64,000 bases of DNA from Symsagittifera roscoffensis (GCF_963678635.1 NC_087069.1:29428776-29492775), one strand, 5' to 3'. Counted from the first letter of the stretch, positions 21,021 to 34,056 are shown. Translations and numbers: made by a program. The notes: generated from the letters alone by a model not told the origin.

Positions 21021-24000
21021 CATGCCAACAATAAAAACACTGTTTTACCGAATGAGGCTAGGTCATCATTGGAACAGAAAAATTTAAGGATTATCAAGCG
21101 AATTTAAAAAATATTAATTTGATACATAGATAATTGAGTACAATTTTTTGAAAGTCTAAGTGGCAAAACTTCACGAACATTGATTGCATTTAAGTTACCA
21201 ACTGCAGCTTATGTGTGCATTTTGGGCAAAACGTGAAACCATCTGATTTATCAAAGATAAAAAAAAACTGAAAAAAATTAAAACCTGCTAATGAAGGGCA
21301 TGTATATAAGTTCTAGCCTTGTTTAACAGATATTGCAGATAAGCAAAATAGATATTGACAACAACAGTAAGACCAACGTGTTGCCAGACTATCAACATAG
21401 AGTAGGATTGTGTTACAGGTTAAGAAATTAATGATAAGTTTTGTAAAACTATATCACACACTATATGTCTATGTAGCCATATAAATACGTATTAAGTTGT
21501 ATCTGGTAATTTTTAGTATGTGGTGAACTATTCAGAAATCAAGAGCAGCAAAAAAAATTGAGATGAATTGTTTTTTTATTTAAAGTGACACTTCTGATGG
21601 CATACTTTTGATCGCATAAGTGACTTTATACATATGAATCATTATAAGCAAATGTATATAACCAAAAACATACAAAGTAGACATTAATCGTGCTTACATT
21701 TACAAATAAAAATTGATTCAAATGCCTATCTACATGCAATAGTTTTAAGTATCCAAATCTGATTGATAATCTGTACCTACTTAGCATCTGGTGAAACAAT
21801 CTAGAATAATGAAGAAAAGTAAAAAAAAGAATTTGGATTGATTTTGACATCAAATTTTATTTCCAAGTACAATTAATTATCCTAAATTGATTCGAAAACG
21901 TTTTGGAACAACATACTTGTACATCTTTTCTGATATAACATTTCCAATACAAGCAAACCGTAAAGCATGTAAATATCGAACATGCAATGCACACAATTTA
22001 CACATAATTATATTACTTTGTAGTATCTGGTTGAACATAGTACAGATACAACACCTAGTAAAATGTTCTAGAAAATCTCGACTAATCTGGAACTAAAGCT
22101 ACATTGAGTTTGATTTATGGTATAACTCTTAGCTATTGTTACACTTCTGAACAAATACACATACCGATAAACACGCGTAAAAAATCAAACACGGACTTGT
22201 GTACATAAATTCTAGTTTATTCGAATCATTCGCTTATCAGACAGTGATAGATCATACACATGACAGTGATAGATCATAATTTTTCCAGCAGATAAACGAA
22301 TTCTGGTAAGACTAAATCAGGTTAAAATGTAAAGGGTTTCTTTTTGAAAAATTTTCTGGTTGTGGACTGACATCTATACCCAATCATAAATCTCAATCAA
22401 ACATAAGGAAATTTATGTGTTCATTTTAGATTAGCCGCTGAATACAAGATATGAAAGTGAGCCCAAAACTATGCTGTAATTTTTTACTTGTCCGAAACTG
22501 TTCAATTTGAAGAAGAGTCGATAAAGATTCTATCAAAAGTTAGAAAAGATGTGGTCTTGATTATACAAATCAAAGCATTTATCAGCTATTTCATTTCCAA
22601 TTCATGATAAGACTTGTTCTGTTTTTAGCGCAATAACAACGCCTCTGCAGGCGCGTGCTTTCATTATTTGATTCATAATTTTACCCGTTTCAGTTCAATC
22701 TTTGCTCTCCGTTACCGCAAAACTTTAAAAAACTGTATGTGTAAGTTTTGACTGATTCCGCTCAAGAACATACTATTTTTGACTAGACTGCTCATGGAAA
22801 TTTTCTTTCCTTATTAGACAACAATTAAATTCAAATAATGATAATTGGATCACTCTAAATTGCATATTTTCCATTTAGGTTATCTTATTGCATTTATGTT
22901 TTTTAAAAGGCCATCAGAAAAGATAATTTTTTGATCATCGGAGTTTATATCATCGATTCAGCGCAAATAGCCAAAGTTATGCTAATCAAGGATCTAGATT
23001 TAGTCATCTCCTTATGAGCGCATTCCTTTTTCGTAGAGACAATTTGGATCTTCCCAGGAAGTCGAGAGGCTCAAGTCGGCCTGGAAATGGAGCCACCAGT
23101 TTCACCTTGTTACTCTCGTTGCAGAAATCAGTCTAACAGTGAGCCCATGGTGCAGTAGGCAGACAACCGATTTTAGCCAAATGTAAACGCCAGTTGCTCG
23201 CAAAACACAAGAAAAAGGATCGGAACGCATCAATCTCTGTTATACGTAGCGTCAATTGAAAAGTTTTCAGTCTGTTTTGTGCTGCTTTTTTTTAAATAGT
23301 TAAGTTGAATTTATTAATGTTTAGCTGTTTGTTTTGTAATCCAAATTAAATAAAACAAAAAGAACAAAAGTTTTTTTTTGCTCCTAATTCTTTAAAAGTA
23401 TAAAAAATTTGTGTTTCATTTAGAATCATGTCTAAAAAACAGTCGTTCTAAAAAATTCAAAATCGGAAAAGAAGATTGGGTTGTTTATTTTGCACAAATT
23501 TAAAAATTTACTGAAAGTTTTCTTTATTACTGAAAAAATGAGTTGAACATCAGCTTAGAACAACTTTTGTTTTCTCTAAAACATACCCTTTACCGTTAAT
23601 TTTATCATAGTTAAAAGATTTTTTTCTAGGATACTATAGCTCAAACTATCGATATTGCATAAATACGGGGAAAAAGATGAAAAAAAGAACAGTTGAACCT
23701 GTATTAAATAGCTTTTTCAGAACCAAATATGTTTTTTCAAACAATAAAAGTTTTGATGGTTTAGCGAGAAAACAACATAATGTGCAACTCTAGTCAATGT
23801 AACTTGGTGTACGGTTAAACCTGCAGCCTAATCGTCAACTGAAGATATATCAAATTACAGAACTAACAAATGAATCAAAAAACAAAGTTTTTTAAAAAAG
23901 ATTACAATTCTTAGAACAATGGCTAATTTTTTTTTTTCGAACCAAAATTTCCACTGTCTTAATTTTTCTGTACAAAACTAAATAATGACTTGAAATCAAT

Positions 24001-24616
24001 TTTCGATATGTTAAAAAACTCTATTCGAACCGTCCAACAAAAAACTTTCAACAATTTGTTTTTGAATTTTCCCGTGTTATACAAGTTAGTAAGCCTCGGT
24101 TTTTTCTTCTGACCACTAAAAGCGCTTCTCATGACTCACTGGTCAATTTTGAGTTGAAGTTTGATACCGTTGGAAAATTCGTTTGGGAGATCAACAGACA
24201 TATTAAAAAAATTTTATCGCCCTTTTTTATCTTTTCAAAGATGAACAACATTGCTAAATGGTGTAGATGAGTTGGCTGAAAGCTGGCATTTCTTTGCAAA
24301 TAATTGCGTGAGTTGTCTGCATTGTAAAAATCAAAGTGTGTATGTAGTTTTGACTGTATTTGAATATAATCATACTTAAAACGTAATGAATATATTTTTG
24401 TGTGAATATTTCTAGTAATCTATAAGCAAATGCTAGAAAAAGTACTTTTTGTGTTTGCGTGTATGTATGCAAGTTGATGTGTTTGTAACTATGAGTACAA
24501 TTTTTTTCCTTATGCGGGCTTAAACCAAAACAATTGTAACTAGAAGAATAACTATAACCCAACTTGAATTTTACTAATGTTTCTAATTTTTCTTGAAAGT
24601 TAGACAAAATACTATA

Positions 24617-26287
24617 AGCATAGTATATATGTACGCACATATGCTTTGCGTATGTGTGTATTTATGTAAACTGTATGTATCTATGTAAAAGTGTACAACT
24701 TTTTGCATGTATAAATGTAATTAATCATGTATGTACATACTGTTTGTGTGTACTCGTTTGAGTATTTAGAACTTAGGTAAATTTGTATGTTTTAATGTAA
24801 GTAAGAACTCTTGACTGCGTGTCCGATTGATTGAGTGAATGAATACAAGCATATTTTTTCAACCAATGTATGTTTTTAGGCAAGTACTTCTGCATATTCG
24901 TATATCAGTATGAAAGGCACGTTTATATGATTGTATGTAAAGACGTATGAATGTCAGTCTGCAATGCGTGATTCTTTTTGTCTGAATGTGTGAAGTGAAT
25001 GCAAGTTGGTATTTTACATGTGTTTGTATTTCAAAGGTCAGCAGATCTAATAAGTAAAATCTTTTCATGTATGTAAGCAAAACTTGCGTGTGTGTGTCTA
25101 TTTTTGTAAACTGTATGTATCTATGTAAAAGTGTAGATTTTTTTTGCATTTATAAATGTAATTAATCATGTATGCACATACTATTTGTGTGTATTCATTT
25201 GAGTTTTTAGAACTTATGTATACTTGTATGTTTTTATGTAAGTAAGAAATCTCAAATGCATGTCCGCTTGATTGAGTGAACGAAGACCAGCAATTATTTT
25301 GTATCAACGTATGTTTTTCAGTTAAAAAGCATTTAAAAGTTAGCTGGTTTGCAAATTGTACAAACTTATGATTGAAGTTTTATGTCTGTTTAAATGGAAA
25401 GTGTGTACACATGAGTAGTTGCATGCTTGTAAAGTACATTCCATGTCTTTTTGTAGGCAAGTACTTATACATATTCGTATATGAGTATGAAAAGCACGTT
25501 TATATGATTTTATGTAAAGACGTATGAATGTCAGTCTGCAATGCGTGATTCTTTTTGTCTGAATGTGTGAAGTGAATGCAATTTGGTATTTTACATGTGT
25601 TTGTATTTCAAAGGTCAGCAGATCTAATAAATAAAATCTTTGCTTGTATGTAAGCAAAACTTGCGTGTGTGTCTATTTATGTAAACTGTATGTATCTATG
25701 TAAAAGTGTACAATTTTTTTTGCATGTATAAAGGTAATTAATCATGTATGCACATACTATTTGTGTGTATTCATTTGAGTATTTAGAAGTTTGTATGTTT
25801 TCAAATTTATATTGATATGTTTTTCTGTAAGTAAGAATTCTTGAATGCATGTCCGCTTGATTGAGTGAATGAAGACCAGCAATTATTTTGTATCAATGTA
25901 AATTTTTCAGTTTTAAATTATTTTAAAATTAGCTTGTTTGCAAATTGTACAAACTTATGATTGAAGTTTTATGTCTGTTTAAAAGGAAAATGTGTACACA
26001 TGAGTCGTAGCATGCTTGTATAGTACGAACCATGTCTGTCTGTAGGTAAGTACTTATGCATTTTCGTATATGAGTATGAAAGGCACGTTTATATGATTGT
26101 ATGTAAAGACGCATGAATGCCAGTCTCTAATGCCTGACTCTTTTTGTCTGAATGTGTGTATATATTCGTCTTGAAAGTGTGAAGTGAAATTAAGCTGGTT
26201 TGTGTGTTTAAAAGTGGTTCTATTGTAAAGGTCAGCAGAAATATTAAGTCAAAATCTTTGCATGTGTTAAAGCAAAATTTTCGTACA
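24617..26287. repeat. three tandem units of about 600 bp within the right arm
   Basis: Mirror of 15700-17370 on the opposite strand, same unit order. Confidence 0.8.
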
Positions 26288-26386
26288 ATTGTTTGCAGGT
26301 TTAAAAGCATGTAAGCAAGTATGTAAAATTTATGATTGTATGGTAGTTTATTTGCATTCTTCTTATGTATAAGACTATGTACGTTT

Positions 26387-26817
26387 GTATTCATACCTTT
26401 ATGTAAGACTTCTTTTTTGAATGTTTGTATGTAACGAAGTATTTTTGCATATATGTATGTAATTTTGTATGTATGGTTGTATGAATGTCTCTAAGTAACT
26501 TTATATATGTATGTATATAAGTAAGTTTGTATGTATGTATCTATGTATGCATGTATGTATGTGTTTATGTAAGTTTGTACTTATGTATACATGTATGTAT
26601 GTTTGTATTCAGTAAGTGTGTACGTAATTGTTTTTGTATGTAAGTTTGCATGATTAACCTTATGTAAGTATTTAAATGTGTACGGATAAACGTATGTTTG
26701 TAACAAAATACGCATGACTGTTTTTTGTGAGTATGCATTTAAGTTTGAAACTTATGAAAATATGTTTATGTTTTTATGTTTACAAGTATGCAGTTTTATA
26801 TGTTTGCTGGGGTATAT
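26387..26817. repeat. TGTATGTA-rich low-complexity tract (right arm)
   Basis: Mirror of 15170-15600; loose TGTATGTATG motifs. Confidence 0.8.
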
Positions 26818-28689
26818 ATGTTTGAGTTTAGTTGTAATCGTTTATTTTATTTCATATAAAAACATATATATGTAACTCAATCCAAATCTTTCTTATCTTT
26901 CTTCTTAAGTTTCTCGAATATTCTAGAATTATCAACCAGACACTATAATGACAGTTTTTTTTCTCTTTCCTGATTTGCAAAACAATTTGTTAATTTTTTT
27001 GAAAAAAAATTTTCCTCAAAATATATGATCTTCCAGGTATCCTCATTATGAACATTTCACTATGAAAAAGTGGCATATCTTGCATTGATAATTTCAATTT
27101 ACCTGCAGTCAATGATTATGAAAAAAGGTTTCAAAATTGTAACAAGAAAGATCAGTTTTCAAATTTTCACAAAATTTTGTCGATGGAAGCATCAAACAAC
27201 AAGTCCAATTGGAGACAGCATGGAGTCCAAAGTGTTTGATGAACTGTTGCTCATAGAGGTAAAAATTACGATAAGAAAATGAAAAGAAAAAAATTATGGT
27301 TTAGTGAGGAAAATCATTGATCGTGCAGACATGCGGCTGGTAGAGCTGAAGACGGTAAGCGAGCAAAGTCTCAGTGACAGGTACTGTATATTTGAAGGAT
27401 GATTGATCAATCTCTAAAAACCACAAATTTTCAATGGTTTTCATTTGAAAAATCATAATTTTGAATCAAAGTTATAAACCCACAGAAGTGAAGCAATTGT
27501 GTAATCAGATAAACAGTCAGTACCACTTTTTTTAAATTCAAGATTTATTTAGTCGATAGAGCTTTTTATGAATAGGTCAAAATGCTTACGCCTTTTTGCA
27601 TAATAACTGATAGCGCTTCAAAATTTTGAATAGAAAACTCTTGATAAAGCCAAATTGAGTTAATTAGAAGATACTGAGAACAGTTGACTAGATTGTAGTA
27701 TCAAATTAAAAATTATTCAATTGCATATTCTTTTAATGGAAAAATCAAAAATTTTGGATGCTCAAATTATAACTCCGAATTCATATCAAGTTTTGAGTTT
27801 GTATCCATTACTTGTCTTAGTTTGTGTTCAGTCTTTCCCGATTGAATTTGCTCTAATTTGAGTAGCTGCTTTCCTTAAAAGTCGCAAATAAGTTTTCACC
27901 TGCTTTATTCGATGGTTACTCTGTTCTGTCGTATATATTGGCACACAAATAACAGTTTTCCCCCAGTTTCTAGGTCCGCTTTGATGGACATTTTCAAAAT
28001 TTCTGTTAGCACAAAAAAGTTAATAGGAAATACTAAACGTTTTCTAGAAGCCCCGAATCTTGTTTCTTTTTTATTATAAAAAGTGGTATATGCAAGTCTT
28101 AGAAATGGCTGCAGCAAAATTAATCGGCACTTTTGGCTTTCATCAGTGTTCTCGTTTTTCAAGATCTTTACCCACTTCAACTTATTAGCTCTTTCAACCT
28201 TTCTATAAAATCAAAGCTTTTGTCATAGATTTTAGAGATTTTTTCAGTCTCCTGTAGACACGGAAAAAGGAAATGTCGAAATTTTTAAGCCAATTTCATT
28301 ATTTTAGAGTTTTCAGTGTTTCGTAGTTTTTCTTTGTTTTTACCTTCATTTGGCTGAACGAAATTTTTCATTCTTATTTCGGTCAAATTGATTATTAATT
28401 TTTGCCTAAATAGAGGTGGCGGCCGCCGCACTTGACGAATTTTGCTTTCTTCGAGATTCAGCAATAAAACATGCATTTTTGAAGGAAGTCGTTCACCGCA
28501 GCCAACAGTTAAGCTACGCTGCCAAAATCTTGTGCTTTCCTAAATACCATATAGTTTGGTCGCATATAATAGGTATATAACGTCATTTTACATGTAAACA
28601 AGCCAATAACCCCAAACTTTAGAAGGGAAAACATGCACCGACTAAAACTTAATTCCATTCCCGTTTCCACAACGTTCAGTGGGAATACT

Positions 28690-28880
28690 CAATAATATAC
28701 CGAAGTTTTACATGAGGACTATTAGGTATAAAATTATACATGGTGACAATTAGGATTATTACATAGTGACCATTAGGTATAAAATTAAACATGGTGACAA
28801 TTAGGATTATTACATGGTGACCATTGCTGATCATTTAATACATGGTGACCATTATGATTTATACCTAATGGTCATCCATG
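28690..28880. repeat. short minisatellite next to the right arm
   Basis: Four to five partial units of ACATGGTGACCATTAGG and ATAAAATTA or GGATTATT. A terminal inverted bit, TTATACCTAATGGTCATCC, mirrors the earlier units. Confidence 0.75.
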
Positions 28881-28924
28881 TATGACAACCCCCCCCCCCA
28901 TCCTAACGCACTATATGCATACTA

Positions 28925-29120
28925 CTCATGTTGGTTGGTAAATTTCTTTTTTGAAGTTGACTGGTACTGTTAATGTGTCCTATTTGGCCTGTGTCACTTA
29001 GTAATTATGTAGACTCACAATTGGCGTGCGTCACTTTAGAATTTATGTAGATTCAAAGTTTTTCGCATTCAGTATTTCCCAGTAGCGTTATCAGTCATAC
29101 TTTTGGTTGTGTATGCGAAG
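28925..29120 (+). repeat. dispersed repeat fragment shared with 45795-45895 and 52570-52680
   Basis: GACTGGTACTGTTAATGTGTC, CACAATTGGCGTGCGTCAC and CAGTATTTCCCAGTAGCGTTATC match in order to GACTGGTACTGCTATTGCGTC, ATAATTGGCGTGCGTCGTTT and CAGTTTTTCCCAAAAGCGTTATC in the other copies. Confidence 0.7.
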
Positions 29121-29367
29121 GGCAACTTCGCCTCTGTTTAAATTTTTTTAAGCCTGGCTGAACTTCAAACCAATTTCAGCAAAATTTGAACCTTGTATTG
29201 GTTTAGTGAGATCAAATTTTGGCTTGTATCAAGAGATTTTTTTTTTCTATTTTCGAAATAGTTTCTCAAGTTCACACATTGTTCTTTTCTAGTTTATAAC
29301 CATTCGTTGACTTTTATGTAATTCGACATTCTATTTGCATCACCGCACCGCCCCTCAACCAACCTCC

Positions 29368-29436
29368 CACCCCCCCCCCACACACACACACACACACACA
29401 CGCACACACACACACTCTTACACACACACACACACT
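29368..29436. repeat. C-run and (CA)n microsatellite
   Basis: A run of C followed by about 28 CA steps with a few interruptions. Confidence 0.95.
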
Positions 29437-30588
29437 CACTGCCATGTTCCCATCCAAATCGGTGAAGTAAAACTGAGTAGACTTAAAATTTGAGCAGGCT
29501 GCGTGTTATTTGCAGAAATTGCTGAAAATTCCGAAATTCTTTTTGCAAATACATTTCGAGAGGAAAATTTGAGTTTAAAAACTGTGAGAAATGAATTATA
29601 ATCGCTGATGATGGATTTTGTATTCACTAAAATAATCGATTATTATGATAACATTATCTATTTTTTTATCTGAACTTAAGACAGGAAGGAGATATAATGA
29701 CAATACTTTAGACAAAGTTTTCCTGTTGAAATCTATTTTATCCATGAAACTCCTGTGTGGACAGTGCACCCATTTGTTTGACACTGTATAGAAAAGTTTC
29801 CTCAAAGTTGCGAAATTTGCTGGTTAAATAGTCAAAATTTGTCGAGCACAAATTTTCGCAACAAATAGATGCGAGATGGTATTGTCATTTGGTTAGACTT
29901 GTGATCTGGTTCAAAAAATACCCATAATTGCAATGAATTGATTGATTACCACGCACCGTTATTGGGTCACAAGCAAATCTCAATCCAGTTGCAAACTCGC
30001 AAAATATTCTGAATTTTTTCCTGTTTTATTTATCGAGTGTTTTGTTTCGATCGCGGTGTGGAAAGGATTTTTGCCTTCTTGTATATATTTTTTAAAACAA
30101 TTAGACATCACAAGAACATGTAAGCTACACGGACACATCACGAGGATACGAGGTCAAGTGATTTATCATTTTGAGTTACTTGCAGTCATGATTCGAACGA
30201 CAGTAAACTGTCTGAGTCATAGGTTTTTTAGGACGTGGGGCAACGCCTCCTCTCGTTCAATTATTTGACAACCTAGCCACAAAAGGGTCAGCTTTGATCT
30301 GGTTATATGACGCGCATTTATGAATAATGCACTGAAGGCAATATTTTGATCTTACTGTCCATTGTTTTTTTCCCGAATTGCCAAATGGCTAAAAGGCGCA
30401 TGTAATGCAAGAAGAGTATGTTTTCGCTCTTTCACACATGTTCTTTCACGACAAGGCATGAATGAAAATGAAATGTTAGAAAGCATGAATGAAAAAAAAT
30501 CATTTGCATATTTTCGCGCACTTTTCTGGGCTATTTCACAATTTTCTGGCATCTTTCCCTCAGAAAGAGCAAAAACATACTCTTAAAC
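29437..30588. other. no gene seen (innexin intron 1)
   Basis: AT-rich intronic sequence; short frames without domain character. Confidence 0.5.
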
Positions 30589-30698
30589 AGTTAGAACATA
30601 GTTGAAGATGGCCTCGGTCAAAAGAGCCGCTATCTGGCCCTTTGTACCCTCAGGCCGGGCTCTTTTTCCGTCGGGCATCTTTCAACTATGTTCTAACT
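30589..30698. mobile_element. fold-back hairpin element, 110 bp
   Basis: AGTTAGAACATAGTTGAA (30589) is answered by TTCAACTATGTTCTAACT ending 30698. Pairing continues inward: GATGGCCTCGG with AAAAGAGCC against GGCTCTTTTTCCG and TCGGGCATC. Arms are about 45 bp with a loop of about 20. The inner part is GC-rich against AT-rich surroundings. It could be a fold-back MITE or, if transcribed with the intron, a long RNA hairpin. Confidence 0.8.
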
Positions 30699-31038
30699 AC
30701 TTCTAAGTAAATTTAAATCAAATATTCTTTCTAAAATGTAAATTGCATTCTTTTCTTTGTAAAATCAAAATGCATTCTTTTCTGAAGTTGCCTTAGGTGC
30801 CAATCTTTTATAATCTTGATAGAGCATACTTCGAAAAAAAAACGATCAGAAAACCAGACATAAATTGTGACTTTTGGCGTTTCAAGAGAGACAATAATGC
30901 ACAACAAGAGCAGCTAAATGTGCTTCTTGATTTGTCAACTTCATTGATGATGTTTTGTGAAATGAAAAATTGAAATGTATCAAATCTCTTTTTTGTCTTG
31001 TCAGGCAAAATTTTTGTCTTAGAAAATTTTGTCTTCAG

Positions 31039-31224
31039 GTGAGCCAGCGACTTGCTTCACTGGCTTTGAAATGGGCACGAAACAGGCAGAATACATGTCG
31101 GATTATTGTGCCGCAGCTGACTTTTTTTACATACCAATGTCGGAGTCCCCCAACGAAGTCGAAATGGGATCTGAAACAGTTGAAAACCTGACCAAGAACG
31201 CACCACTCTTTTTTCTTCTGACTG
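31039..31224 (+). CDS. innexin exon 2 (first extracellular loop)
   Basis: Acceptor TTTTGTCTTCAG before 31039 and donor CTG^GTAAGA after 31224; 186 nt, phase 1 at both ends. It encodes GEPATCFTGFEMG... SDYC, giving the two E1 cysteines 18 positions apart as in innexins. It continues with an acidic loop and LTKNAPLFFLLT, the start of TM2. The Trp that usually follows the second E1 cysteine is replaced by Ala (YCAAADF). The extracellular loops dock hemichannels between cells. Confidence 0.85.
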
Positions 31225-32232
31225 GTAAGAATGTGCTTTCTCATTATTCCGAATGCAAACAATTGGTTTTATCTTTTTCAATAAAATTGAAAACAAAAAT
31301 TTAGCAACCAAAAAGATCGAGAGCATTAAATTTTTATGGAAAGAATGCTTTTCAAACAATTTTCATAAATAAAAATTGTATGATAAGCATCTTTGTCTTT
31401 TAAAAGTAAAATTTTGATGACCAATATGTTCTCATTCAATTGAAACCCGATGCAACCTTATTTAAACTTAACTGAAAAAATTTTAGGTTCTAAGCGCTCA
31501 CGACATGATGCTCAAGAAGTTAAAATTTTTATCTCTTACTTAATTTCTGAGAATAGATTTTAAAAGGTTAAATACTGGTCATATACACAAAAGAAAAATT
31601 AGTAAAACAAATGATAATTTGTGCTTCTGGAATGCAATACTTGGCATAAGAGTTGACATCAATGATATAACAGATCTGAAAACAGTTAATTCTAACACAT
31701 CACCGATCCCATGTTACAGTTTCCTGATAAACACTAGAAGAGGAAAAAGTCTACACAAACGCAATTTTCTTTTTTTGTGCATTGAAACAAAAGTGAACTG
31801 ATGCATAACGATGAAAATGTGTTTGTATCAGCAGGGTGACCTCTTTGTAAGCACTTACTAAAAGCACTACTAAAAACTGTTTAGAGTCGACTCTTGTCCG
31901 CTGCATTATTTATCAGAACGTTTTGAACAGGCTGACTAAATTGATGTTTTAAATCTTAAATAACAAAAAACAACAAATCTCTCTACTCCAACCACAACAA
32001 TTATCAGCAAACATCATTTTTTACGCATTTTTTGAAACTGTTCTACGCTAGACAAAAAAATCGTCAAATTTAGGGGAACCGTTATATTATCGACCAGTTT
32101 TAATGTTTGAAGTTTCAGCAAACTTTCCAATATCAGCAAAAAAATTCCAATATCAACTTGTCTCACTGGTTGAAGAGCAATGAAGGGAAAAGAGGATGGC
32201 TTGAAAAATAAATGAAAAAAGCATGTTTGAAG

Positions 32233-32424
32233 CCCTCCTACTGTACTACCCATTTGCTGAGTGGAAGATGATCTCCAGATGCCTGGGCATGGATCTGGAC
32301 TCCCTAAGGAAAACTGTGGAGAACCCAGTGTTGTCTTCCAGTGGGCATTGTGTGGAAAAAGTGGCAACTCTGGCTGCAAACCAGATGGAAAACTACCTGC
32401 AAGTGAAGCGAAAAAAAAACTCCG
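32233..32424 (+). CDS. innexin exon 3 (TM2 and start of cytoplasmic loop)
   Basis: Acceptor GTTTGAAG before 32233 gives A-LLLYYPFAEWKM, completing TM2 with the family's P-x-x-x-W-K. LDSLRKTVENP and VATLAANQMENYLQVKRKK, the cytoplasmic loop, follow. The 3' end is uncertain. Ending at 32424 (G^GTCAGC, weak donor) makes the exon 192 nt, phase 1-1 like its neighbours. The better-looking donor at 32510 (ATAG^GTTAAT) would include an in-frame TAG (32508-32510) and the wrong phase. Confidence 0.75.
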
Positions 32425-32599
32425 GTCAGCTGATTTCAGTGCATTCTAACTACAAAACCCCCACCTCCAAGTTTGTCTTTAACTCCCACTTTGAGTTTTT
32501 AGTCCAATAGGTTAATTTTTCACATATTTAAAAAAACTTTCATATTGTTGGCTTTCTGGAAGAATTGGATTGTTGGACTTTTTACAAAGTGTTTTCCAG

Positions 32600-32869
32600 G
32601 ACTGTTCTCCGTTCCTATCCTGTCTCACATGTCGATGCCTTATCTCAATCAGTTACCTGTATCTCAACTGCAATACCTGGTGGCCATTGCCTTCTCCGCT
32701 CTCATGTTCACCTTCTGTGTCAACCCCTCCTTCTACTACGTGGGGGTGCCGATGGTAATGCAGTGCCTGTACAAGTGCTGTCCTGAACTAGTAGAGTTGA
32801 TGGGAGAGTACTCCAAGCTCACCTATTCTGGAGTTGTGCTCTGTGATGTAAAAGTTAGATTATTGGGAG
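32600..32869 (+). CDS. innexin exon 4 (TM3 and start of second extracellular loop)
   Basis: Acceptor TGTTTTCCAG before 32600, strong donor GGAG^GTAAGT after 32869; 270 nt, phase 1-1. It encodes LFSVPILSHMSMPYL, a hydrophobic TM3 (YLVAIAFSALMFTFCV) and YSGVVLCDVKVRLLG, which matches the innexin FP-x-V-T-x-CDF-x-V-x-x-L-G motif with the first E2 cysteine. Codon use and C-rich third positions contrast sharply with the AT-rich introns. Confidence 0.9.
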
Positions 32870-33831
32870 GTAAGTTAACAAAACAAGTTCATATTTAAAC
32901 AATGTTAGCCGGATGCTTTGCAAGTAGTTTCGAATGTACCAATCAAAGTAATTTTTTTAAAGTAAAAACAAAAGTAAGGCGAATATTTAATTTAAAAATA
33001 TTCAATTTTTTCCTTTACTTCTAGCTTCTCGTTATTTGTTTGTTAAAAGTGACTGAATTAGGTTAGATTGAAATTAGCTGAATAGAGAAGAACTGCACCA
33101 AGTATAAGTATTACGCTTTTTATTTGAAAGTCGGAGCAAAAAAAAACGTTAACAAAATGAAAAGTAGCGAGCAGCCATTTGTCAAAAGGCAAAAAGAAAC
33201 TTGTTTCACTGTCAAGTGATTTATCAGTTTTAATTGATGGACGCTTTGAATTTTGTTTACATTGAAAAAAGTACTACAAACATGTTATCTTTTGAAAAAG
33301 AATTTATCGATTAACCTGATTAAAGCAAAAAAGAGTATCAACGATAGCAAACTATGAAAAACTGATTAAATAAAGATTTCAATTAATTATTCAGGTATAG
33401 TCGATTGATGTGCAAATACAACATATCCTTCCCATCCTGTTTATTCTAAAACAAATATTGAAAAATTTCAAGTCGGACTGATTTAGGTGGAAAATCGCGA
33501 AAATGTTAACTGATACACACAAAGTAACAGTAAGTTTAAACTAAAATATCGAATCACGACTGAAAAATCTTTATTTGATATAACACTCGACCTTTTCTGA
33601 TGATTATCTGTGGAACCTGATTTCGAGCTAAAACCAAAATCTAAAACACACCTAAAAGGAAATTCCTTGGCAGTTTCATTGGTTGCATTAAACAAGTTTA
33701 TGATCCAACGTTTAGAAAAAGTTGTGAAGTTGCTTGTTTTGGGAGATTCATCAGAGCTTTCTTTTTTCGGTTGTTTCTCAGTTATTGAGGCCAACTTTGA
33801 ACAATGACAATGTTTGCAGTATTGGAAACAA

Positions 33832-34045
33832 GCTACCCGAGTCGAGATTTTTCACCTAATTTGAAGCAAGATTTGAGCGGTTTGAGCGGTTTTTTTAGAC
33901 AATTACGCTCAAAATCTTGCTTCAAAATGAGCGGTTTGAGCGGTTTCTGAACGGTTTATCTAAAAAAACCGCTCAAAAACCGCGCAAGATTTGAACGGTT
34001 TTGAGCGGTTTATCTAAAAAAACCGCTCAAAAACCGCGCAAGGTT
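33832..34045. repeat. GAGCGGTTTT palindromic repeats, first cluster
   Basis: Alternating TTGAGCGGTTTTTTTAGA and AAAACCGCTCAAAAACCGCGC motifs with AAGCAAGATTTGAGCGG. The cluster begins with ACCCGAGTCGAGATTTTTCA, whose complement-like form TGAGCGGGATCTCGACCCGGG closes the second cluster at about 34940-34965. Confidence 0.8.
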
Positions 34046-34056
34046 TAATAAAAAAA

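Larger units (their letters stand above)
21021..28663 (-). repeat. right arm of giant inverted repeat (7.64 kb)
   Basis: Reverse complement of 12706-20966, lacking the 641-base segment. It has its own small differences, for example 20-odd extra bases near 28500-28525 between a GCAGCG and a GCTGCG. It ends at CTTAATTCCATTCCCG (28663); beyond is an unrelated minisatellite. Confidence 0.95.
11289..31038 (+). other. innexin intron 1 (19.7 kb) containing the giant palindrome
   Basis: Inferred from the exon model. It holds a dispersed repeat (11304-11830), the inverted repeat (12706-28663), minisatellites and a fold-back element. 11831-12705 shows nothing recognisable. Confidence 0.65.

Noticed and set aside
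30362-30586. Overlapping 66- and 74-codon frames on both strands
   Set aside because: Opposite-strand overlap, no domain and intronic position.
31035-31359. Minus-strand frames opposite innexin exon 2
   Set aside because: Shadows of the plus-strand exon, which has splice sites and family motifs.
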